A stretch of 64,000 bases of DNA from Rickettsiaceae bacterium (lineage in GTDB: Bacteria > Pseudomonadota > Alphaproteobacteria > Rickettsiales > UBA1997): assembly GCA_021323225.1 (NCBI GenBank), contig JAJTCH010000003.1:1-64000 (forward strand), written 5' to 3'. Position 1 is the first letter of the stretch. Each line of letters starts with the position of its first letter. The notes under the pieces were generated by a model. The model was not told the DNA's origin, ran no database searches, and worked only from the letters and a program-made list of their open reading frames with translations. Position numbers and translations under genes: made by a program. Positions 19,850 through 28,363 of the stretch are shown here, piece by piece.

Positions 19850-20398
19850 ATGACACATCAGCCAAACAAAATCTATGGAACCACTATTTTATCGGTGAGA
19901 AAAAATGGCAAAGTTGCAATTGCTGGTGATGGACAAGTTTCCTTTGGTTCTACAGTTTTAAAATCAACCGCAAAAAAAGTTCGCAAATTAGGTGATGGTT
20001 CAATCATCGCTGGTTTTGCCGGAGCTACTGCTGATGCCTTCACTTTATTTGAAAGATTGGAAGCTAAGCTTGAACAATACCCAAACCAATTAACTCGCGC
20101 TTGTGTTGAAATGGCTAAAGATTGGCGCACTGATAAATATTTAAGAAAATTGGAAGCAATGATGATTGTTGTCGATAAAAATAATTCACTGATTTTAACC
20201 GGAAGTGGCGATGTTGTAGAGCCTGAAGATGGAGTTATTGGAATTGGTTCAGGCGGAAATTTTGCTCTTTGTGCTGCGCGCGCCTTGATTGATGTTGCTG
20301 ATTTGAGCGTTGAGGATATATTAAAAAAATCTATGAAGATCGCTGCCGATCTATGTGTTTATACCAATCACAATATAATAATTGAAACTTTAGGATAA
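19850..20398 (+). CDS. hslV: ATP-dependent protease subunit HslV
   Basis: HslV is the threonine peptidase of the HslUV complex. The start of the mature enzyme is visible as [20 protein letters not shown]; removal of a short propeptide ending in glycine exposes the nucleophilic threonine. ATG 19850 is preferred over the adjacent in-frame GTG at 19847. Length (182) is normal. The unfoldase partner hslU, normally the next gene, is not here: tolB follows by two bases. Confidence 0.96.
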   Translation: MTHQPNKIYGTTILSVRKNGKVAIAGDGQVSFGSTVLKSTAKKVRKLGDGSIIAGFAGATADAFTLFERLEAKLEQYPNQLTRACVEMAKDWRTDKYLRKLEAMMIVVDKNNSLILTGSGDVVEPEDGVIGIGSGGNFALCAARALIDVADLSVEDILKKSMKIAADLCVYTNHNIIIETLG

Positions 20399-20400
20399 AA

Positions 20401-21753
20401 ATGAGCCGCAAAATTATCAGTAAAATTGTAACCCTTTTCTTCTGCAGCATCCTTTCCCTTAATGGGGCCAATGCCGCAATCAATTTTAGGATTGATAGCA
20501 AAGACATTCCTAAATCCAAAATCCTGATCAGCTCAGTTGAGAACCTAACAAAAAATGACGGCTCAAAAAATGTTGCTGAAGAAATTTTGTTTAAAGTAAA
20601 ACGCAATTTAAAAGGCACCGATCTGTTTGATATAATTCAGAAAGAATCAATCAAAAATACTGATATTGCCGCTGATAAATTATCGATTGAAAAGGTTCCG
20701 GATCTTACAAAATACAACTCTGCTGGGGTTGGAATGCTTTTAATTGCCGATGCCGGATTTAATGCCAATGGTGATCTGGAAATGAAAATCAGATTATGGG
20801 ATGTGTTGGATGAGAGACAAATTTTTGGCAAAGTTTATTCTTCCAGCAAAGGCAATTATAAAAAAATTGCTAACATGATTTCGGATGAAATTTATAAAGC
20901 TACAACCGGTGAAAAAATCGGCCATTTTGATAGCAAAATTGTTTATGTTGCAGAAAGTGGTGGAGCTTTGAAGCGAACCAAAAGACTTGTCATGATGGAT
21001 TTTGACGGAGAAAACCGCCGTTATTTAACTAATGGAAAAGACTTGGTTTTAACTCCAACTTTTTCCAAGCAAAAAAATGAAATTTTGTTTGTCCGCTTCT
21101 TTGGTGAAAAACCGCAGATCTACAGCATCGACACCAACACTAATTTAGTAAGAAAAGTTGGTGGCTTTAGAAATACAACTTTTGCTCCGGCCTTTAACCC
21201 GCGCGATAAAAACGAAATTGTTTTCTGTGTGATTGAAAATGGTAATAGCAATATTTATCAAATGAATTTGCTCACCAATAAATTAACAAGAATCACAAGT
21301 ACTAGAGCAATCGACACCACTCCTTCTTATTCTCCTGATGGAAAATATATAGTTTTCAGTTCTGATAGAACTGGTTCTGAACAAATTTACATAATGGATT
21401 CTGACGGAGATGATGTTAAAAGAATCAGCTCCGAGGGAGGGTCTTATTCCAAACCTGTTTGGTCTCCGGATGGCAAATTTATTGCCTTTACAAAAATAAA
21501 ATCTGGCCAATTCAGTATCGGTTTGTTTGATGCTCAGGGTAAAAATGAAAAAACTCTTATCACTGGCTATTTGGTTGAAGGAGCAAAATGGTCACCATCA
21601 AGCCGTTATCTAATTTATAGCCGTAAAGATGCTGGCTATGGAAAAGCTAGCATTCCAAGACTTCGTGTGGTCGATATTTTGACCGGCTTTGATCGGGAAA
21701 TTCCAACCGTTGCTTCTGAAGGCGCAACTGACCCGGATTGGTCTTTGAACTAA
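20401..21753 (+). CDS. tolB: Tol-Pal system protein TolB
   Basis: The 450-residue periplasmic protein has a Sec signal peptide (hydrophobic core 9-20, likely cleavage after A25 in NGANA), an N-terminal alpha/beta domain, and a six-bladed WD-like propeller with repeated SPDGKYIVFSSDRTG-type units. TolB links Pal and the TolA complex in outer-membrane constriction at division. tolQ, tolR, tolA and pal are absent from the window, so this is a stand-alone tolB. It starts two bases after hslV. The weak inverted repeat ACCCGG/CCGGGT at 21731-21759 overlaps its end. Confidence 0.95.
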   Translation: MSRKIISKIVTLFFCSILSLNGANAAINFRIDSKDIPKSKILISSVENLTKNDGSKNVAEEILFKVKRNLKGTDLFDIIQKESIKNTDIAADKLSIEKVPDLTKYNSAGVGMLLIADAGFNANGDLEMKIRLWDVLDERQIFGKVYSSSKGNYKKIANMISDEIYKATTGEKIGHFDSKIVYVAESGGALKRTKRLVMMDFDGENRRYLTNGKDLVLTPTFSKQKNEILFVRFFGEKPQIYSIDTNTNLVRKVGGFRNTTFAPAFNPRDKNEIVFCVIENGNSNIYQMNLLTNKLTRITSTRAIDTTPSYSPDGKYIVFSSDRTGSEQIYIMDSDGDDVKRISSEGGSYSKPVWSPDGKFIAFTKIKSGQFSIGLFDAQGKNEKTLITGYLVEGAKWSPSSRYLIYSRKDAGYGKASIPRLRVVDILTGFDREIPTVASEGATDPDWSLN

Positions 21754-21812
21754 CCGGGTTGAAAATTTTCTTTCCTGGTTTCTTCAATCCATAATTTCAT
21801 TTTTCCCGCCTG

Positions 21813-21853
21813 TTGACTTCTGCTTTCCGGGTATGATAATGATAACCATTATC
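21813..21853 (+). promoter_or_regulatory. Fur box overlapping a sigma70-type promoter
   Basis: A 19-base site at 21835-21853 reads GATAATGATAACCATTATC and differs from the Fur consensus GATAATGATAATCATTATC at one position. A TTGACT -35 element lies at 21813-21818 and a GATAAT -10 at 21835-21840, spacing 16, so the Fur site covers the -10. This is the classic layout for iron-dependent repression. The next gene, 22 bases on, encodes an FTR1-type iron permease. Confidence 0.88.
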
Positions 21854-21875
21854 AATTTCTCTTCTTATAAAAATC

Positions 21876-22688
21876 ATGCTAAAAATTGCCATCATCGTCT
21901 TTAGGGAAATTTTTGAAATTGCCCTGGTTATAAGCATTTTAGTTGCTGCCACTAACGGCGTAAAAGGCAGAAATAAATGGATTTTTGCTGGTATTGGACT
22001 GGGAATTGCTGGTTCGCTGCTATTGGCATTTTTTACCGATAATATCTCCTCTTCGCTTGACGGTACTGGCCAGGAAGTTTTTAACGCAATTATTTTGTTA
22101 ATTTCTTCCGCGATGGTTTCTTGGACAATCATCTGGATGAAAAAATATGGCAAGCAAATCTCGGCCGATCTAAAACAGCTTGGAAAATCAGTTGCACAAG
22201 GTGATCAATCCCTTTTTGCTATAATGCCGGTAGTGGCATTTACCGTTCTTAGGGAAGGGGCGGAGATAGTTTTATTCGGCTATGGTTCTTTTGCTTCCGG
22301 TGATAATATTTTCGATTTAATTTCAGGTGCCATAGCTGGCTTATTATGTGGTCTTGTGGTTGGTTTTGCCTTTTATTATGGCTTGATAAAAGTTTTAAGC
22401 AGGCATCTTTTTACCGTTACTAGCTGGTTGTTAATTTTCTTGGCAGCAGGAATGGTGGCGCAAGCAATCGGTTTTTTATCAAATGCCGGAATAATATCAG
22501 AAATTTTTTACCCGGTTTGGGACAGCTCATTCTTGATTTCAGAACAAGGGCTTTTGGGAAAAATATTGCATGCTCTATTTGGCTATATTGCCAAACCATC
22601 AGCAGCGCAATTGATTGGATATGCGACTGTTGTTTTGGGATTGGTGATTGGCTTAAATTACGAAAGAATTGGTAGAAAAAAATCGTAA
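21876..22688 (+). CDS. FTR1-family iron permease
   Basis: The 270-residue membrane protein has about seven hydrophobic segments and two REXXE iron-binding motifs, REIFE at residues 10-14 and REGAE at 126-130, the defining pair of the FTR1/EfeU family. These permeases move ferric or ferrous iron across the inner membrane with a periplasmic or oxidase partner (EfeO/EfeB); none is adjacent here. Its promoter carries a near-perfect Fur box, which independently supports an iron role. It converges on the unknown gene at 22693 with a four-base gap. Confidence 0.92.
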   Translation: MLKIAIIVFREIFEIALVISILVAATNGVKGRNKWIFAGIGLGIAGSLLLAFFTDNISSSLDGTGQEVFNAIILLISSAMVSWTIIWMKKYGKQISADLKQLGKSVAQGDQSLFAIMPVVAFTVLREGAEIVLFGYGSFASGDNIFDLISGAIAGLLCGLVVGFAFYYGLIKVLSRHLFTVTSWLLIFLAAGMVAQAIGFLSNAGIISEIFYPVWDSSFLISEQGLLGKILHALFGYIAKPSAAQLIGYATVVLGLVIGLNYERIGRKKS

Positions 22689-22692
22689 TTTA

Positions 22693-23208
22693 TCAGTGTT
22701 CTCTGGATTTTTCAGGGGCCAAAGCTGTGACTTTAACATTTCCTTTTATGGCGTCAGGAGATGGCACTTCAATAATTTTTCTCCTAATCAAATCATTAAT
22801 CAAATAACATAAAGCAGAAAGTTTTGACGACACTAAACTCTTGATTGAGTTAGCTACTTTCTTTGTTATTCCTAATATAAATTTCTTTCCATTCTTGTGT
22901 CTATTTTCATATTGTTCTTCTGTTTCAATTTCTTCAATTATCGACAAAACTTTTTTTGGATCTAAAACAATAAATGAGCCTTCTGGGCCGGCATCGGTAG
23001 AAATTCTGCACAGACCATAAACCGCATCGCGATATTTTGGGTTTAAAGCGGCAAGTTTGGTTTTTAAAACAACGGGGTTCAAAATATTGCTTCTGGTTAG
23101 CTTATCAATAACCGGAAATACAGCTTCTGTCACTTCTTTTGCTGCTTTTAATTCTTCTTGCTCTTGCTCCAATCTTTGTGTGAAGGCCTTAAGAAAACTG
23201 TCGGTCAT
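22693..23208 (-). CDS. Unknown 171-residue protein coupled to amgK
   Basis: The protein begins with a glutamate- and lysine-rich helical segment (residues 8-30, possible coiled coil), has no signal peptide or membrane span, and has a mixed hydrophobic middle followed by a basic stretch (HKNGKKFILGITKKVANSIK). I do not recognise a family. Its ATGA start overlaps the stop of the upstream kinase gene by four bases, so the two are translationally coupled and probably work in related steps or simply share an operon. Confidence 0.6.
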   Translation of the reverse strand: MTDSFLKAFTQRLEQEQEELKAAKEVTEAVFPVIDKLTRSNILNPVVLKTKLAALNPKYRDAVYGLCRISTDAGPEGSFIVLDPKKVLSIIEEIETEEQYENRHKNGKKFILGITKKVANSIKSLVSSKLSALCYLINDLIRRKIIEVPSPDAIKGNVKVTALAPEKSREH

Positions 23209-24155
23209 AAATTTAAGAATGGTTTGATTGTTTGGAAAAGATTGCTCTCTAATCTGGAATTAACATAACCGAAGACTCTTGGTAAAAAATCCAGATAATT
23301 TTTTTTATTATCTCTAAATGATAGACGGGAGAAAATGCCGATAATTTTGGTATTTCTCTGCAGTGATAAAATTTGGTAATCAAGCAAAAATTGTTCTTTG
23401 TTGCAGTTTGATTTTTCCAAATAATGTTGCAACATTTTTTCTTGCAAATCTTTACTCACATCGCGTCTGGCATCTTCAAGAAGTGACACCAAGTCATAAG
23501 CGGCAACACCAGCTACTGCGTCTTGAAAATCAAGCAAGCCAACTTTTTTGATTCCATTTCTTTCTTCAAGCAACATTAAATTATCAGCATGATAATCTCT
23601 CAAAACCAGCATTTTTGGTGCGCTTAATTTGGAGAATAGATCCAGCCAGGCATCACAAAATTTTTGTTTTTGTTTTTCGTCTAATGGCTTTTTAGCTATA
23701 TTTGGCAAATACCAATCAACAAAAAGCATAACTTCTCTTAGCAACAACTCGTTGTTATATATTGGTAAATCTTTGGGTGGATTGATATTTTCTAATTCAA
23801 CCAGCAACTCAATTGCATCTTGATATAATTGATCTTGCTTTGAACTATGACGTTCCAGAATTTTTCGATAACTATCATCGCCAAAATCTTCCAGCAATAA
23901 AAATCCGTTTTGATAATCGGCAGCAAAAATTTGTGGTGCAGAAAAATTATTGCTCAGCAAAAAATTAGCAATTTTGCAAAATGGTTTTACATCTTCATGT
24001 TCTGGTGGCGCATCCATCACGATGAATTTTTTTCCATCTTCATTAATCACTCGAAAATAATGGCGAAATGAGGCATCGCCGGCAATTTTCTCAATTTTGT
24101 AATTGATGATTTTGTTATCTTTAAGAAATTTTGAAAGCAGTAATTGGCGATCCAT
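23205..24155 (-). CDS. amgK: AmgK-like amino-sugar kinase (APH fold)
   Basis: The 316-residue protein has the aminoglycoside-phosphotransferase fold. Key sites are GDASFRHYFRV (26-36), FIVMDAPPEHEDVKPF (44-59), the catalytic loop YHADN with H189, D191 and N192, and the metal-binding D209 in LLDFQDA. The MDAPP-x3-DV pattern is characteristic of AmgK, the N-acetylmuramate/N-acetylglucosamine anomeric kinase of cell-wall recycling, which usually pairs with MurU. murU is not in the window. AmpG, encoded 4 kb away, fits the same pathway. The kinase fold is sure, the substrate is inferred. Confidence 0.8.
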   Translation of the reverse strand: MDRQLLLSKFLKDNKIINYKIEKIAGDASFRHYFRVINEDGKKFIVMDAPPEHEDVKPFCKIANFLLSNNFSAPQIFAADYQNGFLLLEDFGDDSYRKILERHSSKQDQLYQDAIELLVELENINPPKDLPIYNNELLLREVMLFVDWYLPNIAKKPLDEKQKQKFCDAWLDLFSKLSAPKMLVLRDYHADNLMLLEERNGIKKVGLLDFQDAVAGVAAYDLVSLLEDARRDVSKDLQEKMLQHYLEKSNCNKEQFLLDYQILSLQRNTKIIGIFSRLSFRDNKKNYLDFLPRVFGYVNSRLESNLFQTIKPFLNL

Positions 24156-24161
24156 TATTGA

Positions 24162-25241
24162 TTAAGAGATGATATTGACATGTCCCATTTTTCTACCGGC
24201 TGCAATTTTATCTTTGCCGTAGAGATGTATTTTAGCTTGTTGATTTTGTTGGTATTTTTCCATTTTTAAAACATCATCGCCGATCAGATTTTGCATATAG
24301 CCTTGAGAGTGAAAACTAACATCACCAAGTGACAATCCACATATAGCGCGAATTAGTTGTTCAAATTGGCTGGTATGGCAAGCATCCATTGAAAAATGTC
24401 CTGAGTTGTGCGGCCGGGGGGCGAGTTCGTTAACTAGCAGTGAGCCGTCTTTTAAAACAAAAAATTCTACTGCTAAAAGTCCAATCAAATTTAACTCACC
24501 AGCAATTTTGCTGGCAATTTCTATTGCTTGTTTAGCAGTTTTTTCACTGACTTTTGCTGGATAAATACTTTGGTTTAAAATGCCGTTTTTGTGGATGTTG
24601 GTTAAAGGTTCGTAACAAGAAATTTCTTTATTAACACTTCTGGCAACAATTGCTGAAATTTCCTGATCAAAATCGGAAAATTTTTCTAAAATTAATTCCT
24701 GACCGGAAAAGTTTTTCCAAATTTCTTCCAAATTATTGTTTTGATTCAAAACCTGCTGTCCCTTTCCGTCATAGCCCATAGTTGCGGTTTTTAAAACTGC
24801 TTTAAAGCCAAATTCTTTCAATCCTTCTTGCAGATCTTTTAAAGAATGAATAGGTCTATAATCAGTGGTTTTAATTCCTATCGAATTGACAAAATCTTTT
24901 TCTCTCAAACGATTTTGAGTAATTTTTAAGACATCAGCACCAGGGTAGACCGGTTTTTGTTTAGCAATAAAATCAACTGCCTCAACCGGAATATTTTCAA
25001 ATTCCAAAGTGGCAATATCGATTTTATCGGCAAATTCTTGCAGTGCTTTTTTATCTAAATAATCAGCAACGATAATTTCATCGGTAGCAATTTTAGCTGG
25101 GCAATTATCAATATCAGAAAATACTAAAGTTTTATAGCCAAGTTTGCGCGCGGCAAAACAGGTCATCTGGCCTAGCTGTCCGCCGCCAAAGATACCAATT
25201 GTGCCGCCAAGTTTTATTTGTTGGTGATTTTTATCCGGCAT
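24162..25241 (-). CDS. purK: N5-carboxyaminoimidazole ribonucleotide synthase
   Basis: PurK uses ATP and bicarbonate to carboxylate AIR in purine synthesis. The N-terminal Rossmann motif TIGIFGGGQLGQM, the ATP-grasp core and the C-terminal PRPHNSGHFSMDACHTSQFE block are visible. The start is set at ATG 25241 (359 residues), which overlaps rlmB by 11 bases; an in-frame ATG at 25259 adds six residues and a 29-base overlap. purE, the usual partner, is not adjacent. Confidence 0.95.
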   Translation of the reverse strand: MPDKNHQQIKLGGTIGIFGGGQLGQMTCFAARKLGYKTLVFSDIDNCPAKIATDEIIVADYLDKKALQEFADKIDIATLEFENIPVEAVDFIAKQKPVYPGADVLKITQNRLREKDFVNSIGIKTTDYRPIHSLKDLQEGLKEFGFKAVLKTATMGYDGKGQQVLNQNNNLEEIWKNFSGQELILEKFSDFDQEISAIVARSVNKEISCYEPLTNIHKNGILNQSIYPAKVSEKTAKQAIEIASKIAGELNLIGLLAVEFFVLKDGSLLVNELAPRPHNSGHFSMDACHTSQFEQLIRAICGLSLGDVSFHSQGYMQNLIGDDVLKMEKYQQNQQAKIHLYGKDKIAAGRKMGHVNIIS

Positions 25242-26007
25242 AAATTTTATACATTGCAATTGCAGCAGCGTTAGAGGCGTTTAGGCTTTCGGTTTCATTG
25301 CTGATTGGTATTTTAACCAGCAAATCGCAATTTTCTTTTACCAATCTGCGAATGCCTTCACCTTCGCTACCAAGCACCAAAGCAATTGGTTGGAAATTTT
25401 TTACTTCTTTTACATCGGCTTTTGCCGTGCCATCCAAGCCAACTGACCAATAGCCAAGCTTTTTTAATTCTGATAACAAATGATTAAAATTTCCTCCGGC
25501 AATTAGCTCGACTAGCTCCAACATTCCTGATGCTGCTTTGGCAATTACCGGACTATGAATTGGAAAATTTCTTTCGTTAACAACAATATTTTTAAACCCA
25601 AAAGCAACCGCGCTCCTTATGACAGCACCAATATTTTGTGGATCTGTTAGGTTGTCTAAAACCAGGAGGGGAGGGAGATTTTTGCTATCAAGATTTTGGA
25701 TTTTATCCAAAAAATGGTTGAAAGAAAAAATTGTTATAAGAGAAGTTTTTAGAGCAAAACCTTGATGGGTAGACCCAATTGGGAAAAGACTTGATAGAGA
25801 TTCGCCATCAACAATTTTGATCAGGCTTTTATCAATCTTAATTTTCTTATCAGTAATAAATTTTTTAAGATCAGCCTCATTATGAGGGGTAACTAAAATT
25901 TGATAGATTTTTCTTCTTGGATTAAGCAAGGCCGCCAGAACTGGATGGCGGCCATAGATCCAAATCTGATTATCAGTTTTGGATATTAACTTATTTTTTT
26001 GTGTCAT
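25231..26007 (-). CDS. rlmB: 23S rRNA 2'-O-methyltransferase, TrmH/SpoU family
   Basis: The 258-residue protein has the N-terminal substrate-binding domain starting IWIYGRHPVLAALLNP and the three SpoU motifs of the knotted methyltransferases: LDNLTDPQNIGAVIRSA, LVLGSEGEGIRRLV and IPISNETESLNASNAAAIA. The domain layout fits RlmB, which methylates G2251 of 23S rRNA. It overlaps purK downstream and the foldase gene upstream (about 17 bases), so this minus-strand run is compact. Confidence 0.92.
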   Translation of the reverse strand: MTQKNKLISKTDNQIWIYGRHPVLAALLNPRRKIYQILVTPHNEADLKKFITDKKIKIDKSLIKIVDGESLSSLFPIGSTHQGFALKTSLITIFSFNHFLDKIQNLDSKNLPPLLVLDNLTDPQNIGAVIRSAVAFGFKNIVVNERNFPIHSPVIAKAASGMLELVELIAGGNFNHLLSELKKLGYWSVGLDGTAKADVKEVKNFQPIALVLGSEGEGIRRLVKENCDLLVKIPISNETESLNASNAAAIAMYKIYAG

Positions 26008-26977
26008 CCTTTACATCATCCTTTGCAGCTTCCGGGGTGTTTACAGCTTCCGGAGTTTTAACTTCTTCTTTATCTTCTGGAGTTGCAGGTTCTTTATTTT
26101 CTTGCGACTTCAAATCGATAAGAATTTTTACTTTGCTATTTTCAGTAATTTTGCCAAAGAGTTTTTCTACAACTTCGCGCTTCATGCTTTGTTCTATCTC
26201 AGCCTTTGCTTCTTCAAAAGTTGGGATTTTAACATCTCTAACATCTTCCACTTTTACAATATGCCAGCCGAATTTAGTTTTGATTGGGGCAGAAATTTGG
26301 TTCTTTTTTAACTCAGAAATAGCTTTGCTGAAATCTTCATCCAAACGGTCAGGGACAACATATCCTAAATCGCCACCTTTAGCTGCATTTGCTCCATCTT
26401 CTGAATATTGTTTAGCAAGTTTTTCAAAAGAAGTGGTTTTTAACATAGATTTGATCTTTTCAATTTTTTCCTGGCTTGAAACCATGATATGTCTCAAATG
26501 CATTTCTTTTTTGCCCGCTAATTCAGTAGAAAGTTGGGTATATTTATTTTTAATTGTTTCCTCAGTAACTTCTTTTTTTATTGCCGCAGCAAGATAAGCC
26601 TGACGGATAAGGCCTTTTTTATATTCTTCAGCTTGCTTTTTGATCTTTCCATCTTTTGCTTCTTTTGATTTTCCGGCAATTTTGTCTATTTCTCTTTGCA
26701 GATAAATATCTTTAGCTACAGCCTCAATAACTTGCTGTGGCAGGTTATCAATGGCAATTTTTTGCTCAACACCTGCTGGATTTCTGCTGGAAAGCATTTT
26801 TGCCACTCTATCTTCCAACTCAGATTGATAGATTTTTTCACCATTAACAGTGGCTGCAACTTTGCCATTTTTTTGATTGGAAAAAATTATGAATCCACCA
26901 ATTGCAGAGGCAATAAGAAGGATTAGCACCAGTAGTGAGACGATTAATTTGGTTCTCTTTTTTGTATTCTTTTTCAT
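25991..26977 (-). CDS. PpiC/SurA-like peptidyl-prolyl isomerase, membrane-anchored
   Basis: The protein has a basic start (MKKNTKKRTK), one N-terminal membrane span (LIVSLLVLILLIASAIGGFIIF), a SurA/PrsA-like chaperone part, and a parvulin domain with the expected LRHIMV, FEKLAKQYSEDG and GGDLGYV motifs and a GWHIVKV end. The C-terminal 40 residues are Glu/Lys/Pro/Thr-rich. It probably folds exported proteins in the periplasm. ATG 26977 (328 residues) places the anchor at the N-terminus; an in-frame ATG at 27028 overlaps ffh and cannot be excluded. Confidence 0.88.
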   Translation of the reverse strand: MKKNTKKRTKLIVSLLVLILLIASAIGGFIIFSNQKNGKVAATVNGEKIYQSELEDRVAKMLSSRNPAGVEQKIAIDNLPQQVIEAVAKDIYLQREIDKIAGKSKEAKDGKIKKQAEEYKKGLIRQAYLAAAIKKEVTEETIKNKYTQLSTELAGKKEMHLRHIMVSSQEKIEKIKSMLKTTSFEKLAKQYSEDGANAAKGGDLGYVVPDRLDEDFSKAISELKKNQISAPIKTKFGWHIVKVEDVRDVKIPTFEEAKAEIEQSMKREVVEKLFGKITENSKVKILIDLKSQENKEPATPEDKEEVKTPEAVNTPEAAKDDVKDDTKK

Positions 26978-27014
26978 AAATTTATTTTTAGTTATTAAGG
27001 TAATTTTGTTGTGA

Positions 27015-28361
27015 TTATTTTCCGTCAAATTTACTCATCATTTCTGAAATAGAATTTTGATCCATTTTTCCAACCTTTTCCATCATTTTTTGCATTTGTT
27101 TAAACTTTTTTAGCAGCTGGTTGACTTCTTGTATTGTTCCACCAGCTCCAGCAGCAATTCTTCTCTTGCGGGAGGAATTTAAAATCTCCGGTTTCAATCT
27201 TTCTTTTGGCGTCATTGAACTAATCAATGCTTCTTGTTTTTTAATTTCTTTTTCAATTTTTGGATTTTGTAATTGTTCCCTAATTTGTCCGGCTCCTGGC
27301 AAGAATTTTAAAATACTGCCAAGCCCGCCCATTTTTTTCATATTCCTGATTTGCGATAACAAATCATTTAAATTGAACTGGCCTTTGCGCAGGCGTGATT
27401 CTGCTTTTTTGAGTTCATCTTGATCAAAAACTTCTGCTGCCTTTTCTACCAAAGAAACCACATCGCCCATTCCCAAAATTCTGGAGGCAATTCTCTCCGG
27501 ATCAAAAATTTCTAAATCTTCCGGTTTTTCTCCGCTGCCTAGAAATTTAATCGGGCAACCAGTGGCCATTTTCATGGTGATTGCTACACCACCACGAGAG
27601 TCACCGTCGATTCTGGTTAAAATTACGCCGTCAATTCCTAAGCCATTTTTAAAACTGTTGGCGACATTGATTGCATCTTGTCCAATCAGAGAATCGATGA
27701 CTAAAATAGTTTCAGTTGGATTAGTGATTTTTTTGATTTGCGAAATTTCTTCCATCAATTCTTCATTGATGTGAGTTCTGCCTGCGCTATCTAAAATCAG
27801 AATTTCATAACCATGATCACTTGCTTGTTTAACGGCTCTTTTAGCGATTTCAAACGGTTTTTGATTTTGGATGATCTCTAAATTATCTACTCCGGTTTTT
27901 TTTGCCAAAACTTCCAATTGTTGCTGTGCTGCCGGTCGTTCGGTATCGAGTGAAGCAAGTAAAATGCGTTTTTTATTATGTTTGCGTTGCAGATAACTAG
28001 CCAGTTTGCCGCAGCTTGTAGTTTTGCCGGATCCTTGCAAACCAACCATCAACAAAATCACTGGCTCTCTAGCATTCAAATTAATTTCCGCTTTATCGCT
28101 GCCCAGAATTTTAACCAGCTCATCATGAACAATTTTAACAATCATTTGTCCAGGTGAGACGTTTTTTATCACCTGTTCTCCAATCGCTTTTTCCTTAACT
28201 TTGCCAATAAATTCCTTAACAACAGGCAATGCAACATCAGCCTCCAAAAGCGCAATTCTAATTTCGCGCATTGCTTCATTTAGATTGTCTTCGGAGATAA
28301 ATTTTTTCCCGGAAAGGGAATCGAATATTTTGGAAAAACCGTTGGTTATGTTGTCGAACAT
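27015..28361 (-). CDS. ffh: Signal recognition particle GTPase Ffh
   Basis: At 448 residues this is full-length Ffh, which with 4.5S RNA targets nascent membrane proteins to FtsY. The NG domain shows GLQGSGKTTSCGKLA (G1), DSAGRTH (G3) and TRIDGDSRGG (G4 region). The C-terminal M domain is methionine-rich, with a KKMGGLGSILKFLPG finger-loop area and the RNA-binding SSRKRRIAAGAGGTIQEVN motif. It sits three bases after coaX on the same strand. No 4.5S RNA gene was found in the window. Confidence 0.97.
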   Translation of the reverse strand: MFDNITNGFSKIFDSLSGKKFISEDNLNEAMREIRIALLEADVALPVVKEFIGKVKEKAIGEQVIKNVSPGQMIVKIVHDELVKILGSDKAEINLNAREPVILLMVGLQGSGKTTSCGKLASYLQRKHNKKRILLASLDTERPAAQQQLEVLAKKTGVDNLEIIQNQKPFEIAKRAVKQASDHGYEILILDSAGRTHINEELMEEISQIKKITNPTETILVIDSLIGQDAINVANSFKNGLGIDGVILTRIDGDSRGGVAITMKMATGCPIKFLGSGEKPEDLEIFDPERIASRILGMGDVVSLVEKAAEVFDQDELKKAESRLRKGQFNLNDLLSQIRNMKKMGGLGSILKFLPGAGQIREQLQNPKIEKEIKKQEALISSMTPKERLKPEILNSSRKRRIAAGAGGTIQEVNQLLKKFKQMQKMMEKVGKMDQNSISEMMSKFDGK

Positions 28362-28363
28362 AA

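Noticed and set aside
21731..21759. Possible terminator at the end of tolB (ACCCGG/CCGGGT)
   Set aside because: Only six base pairs with a 17-base loop that includes the stop codon, and no clear T run; too weak to call.
26001..26597. 198-codon frame antisense to the PpiC-like gene
   Set aside because: Serine/phenylalanine-rich shadow of a lysine/glutamate-rich coding strand; no independent support.
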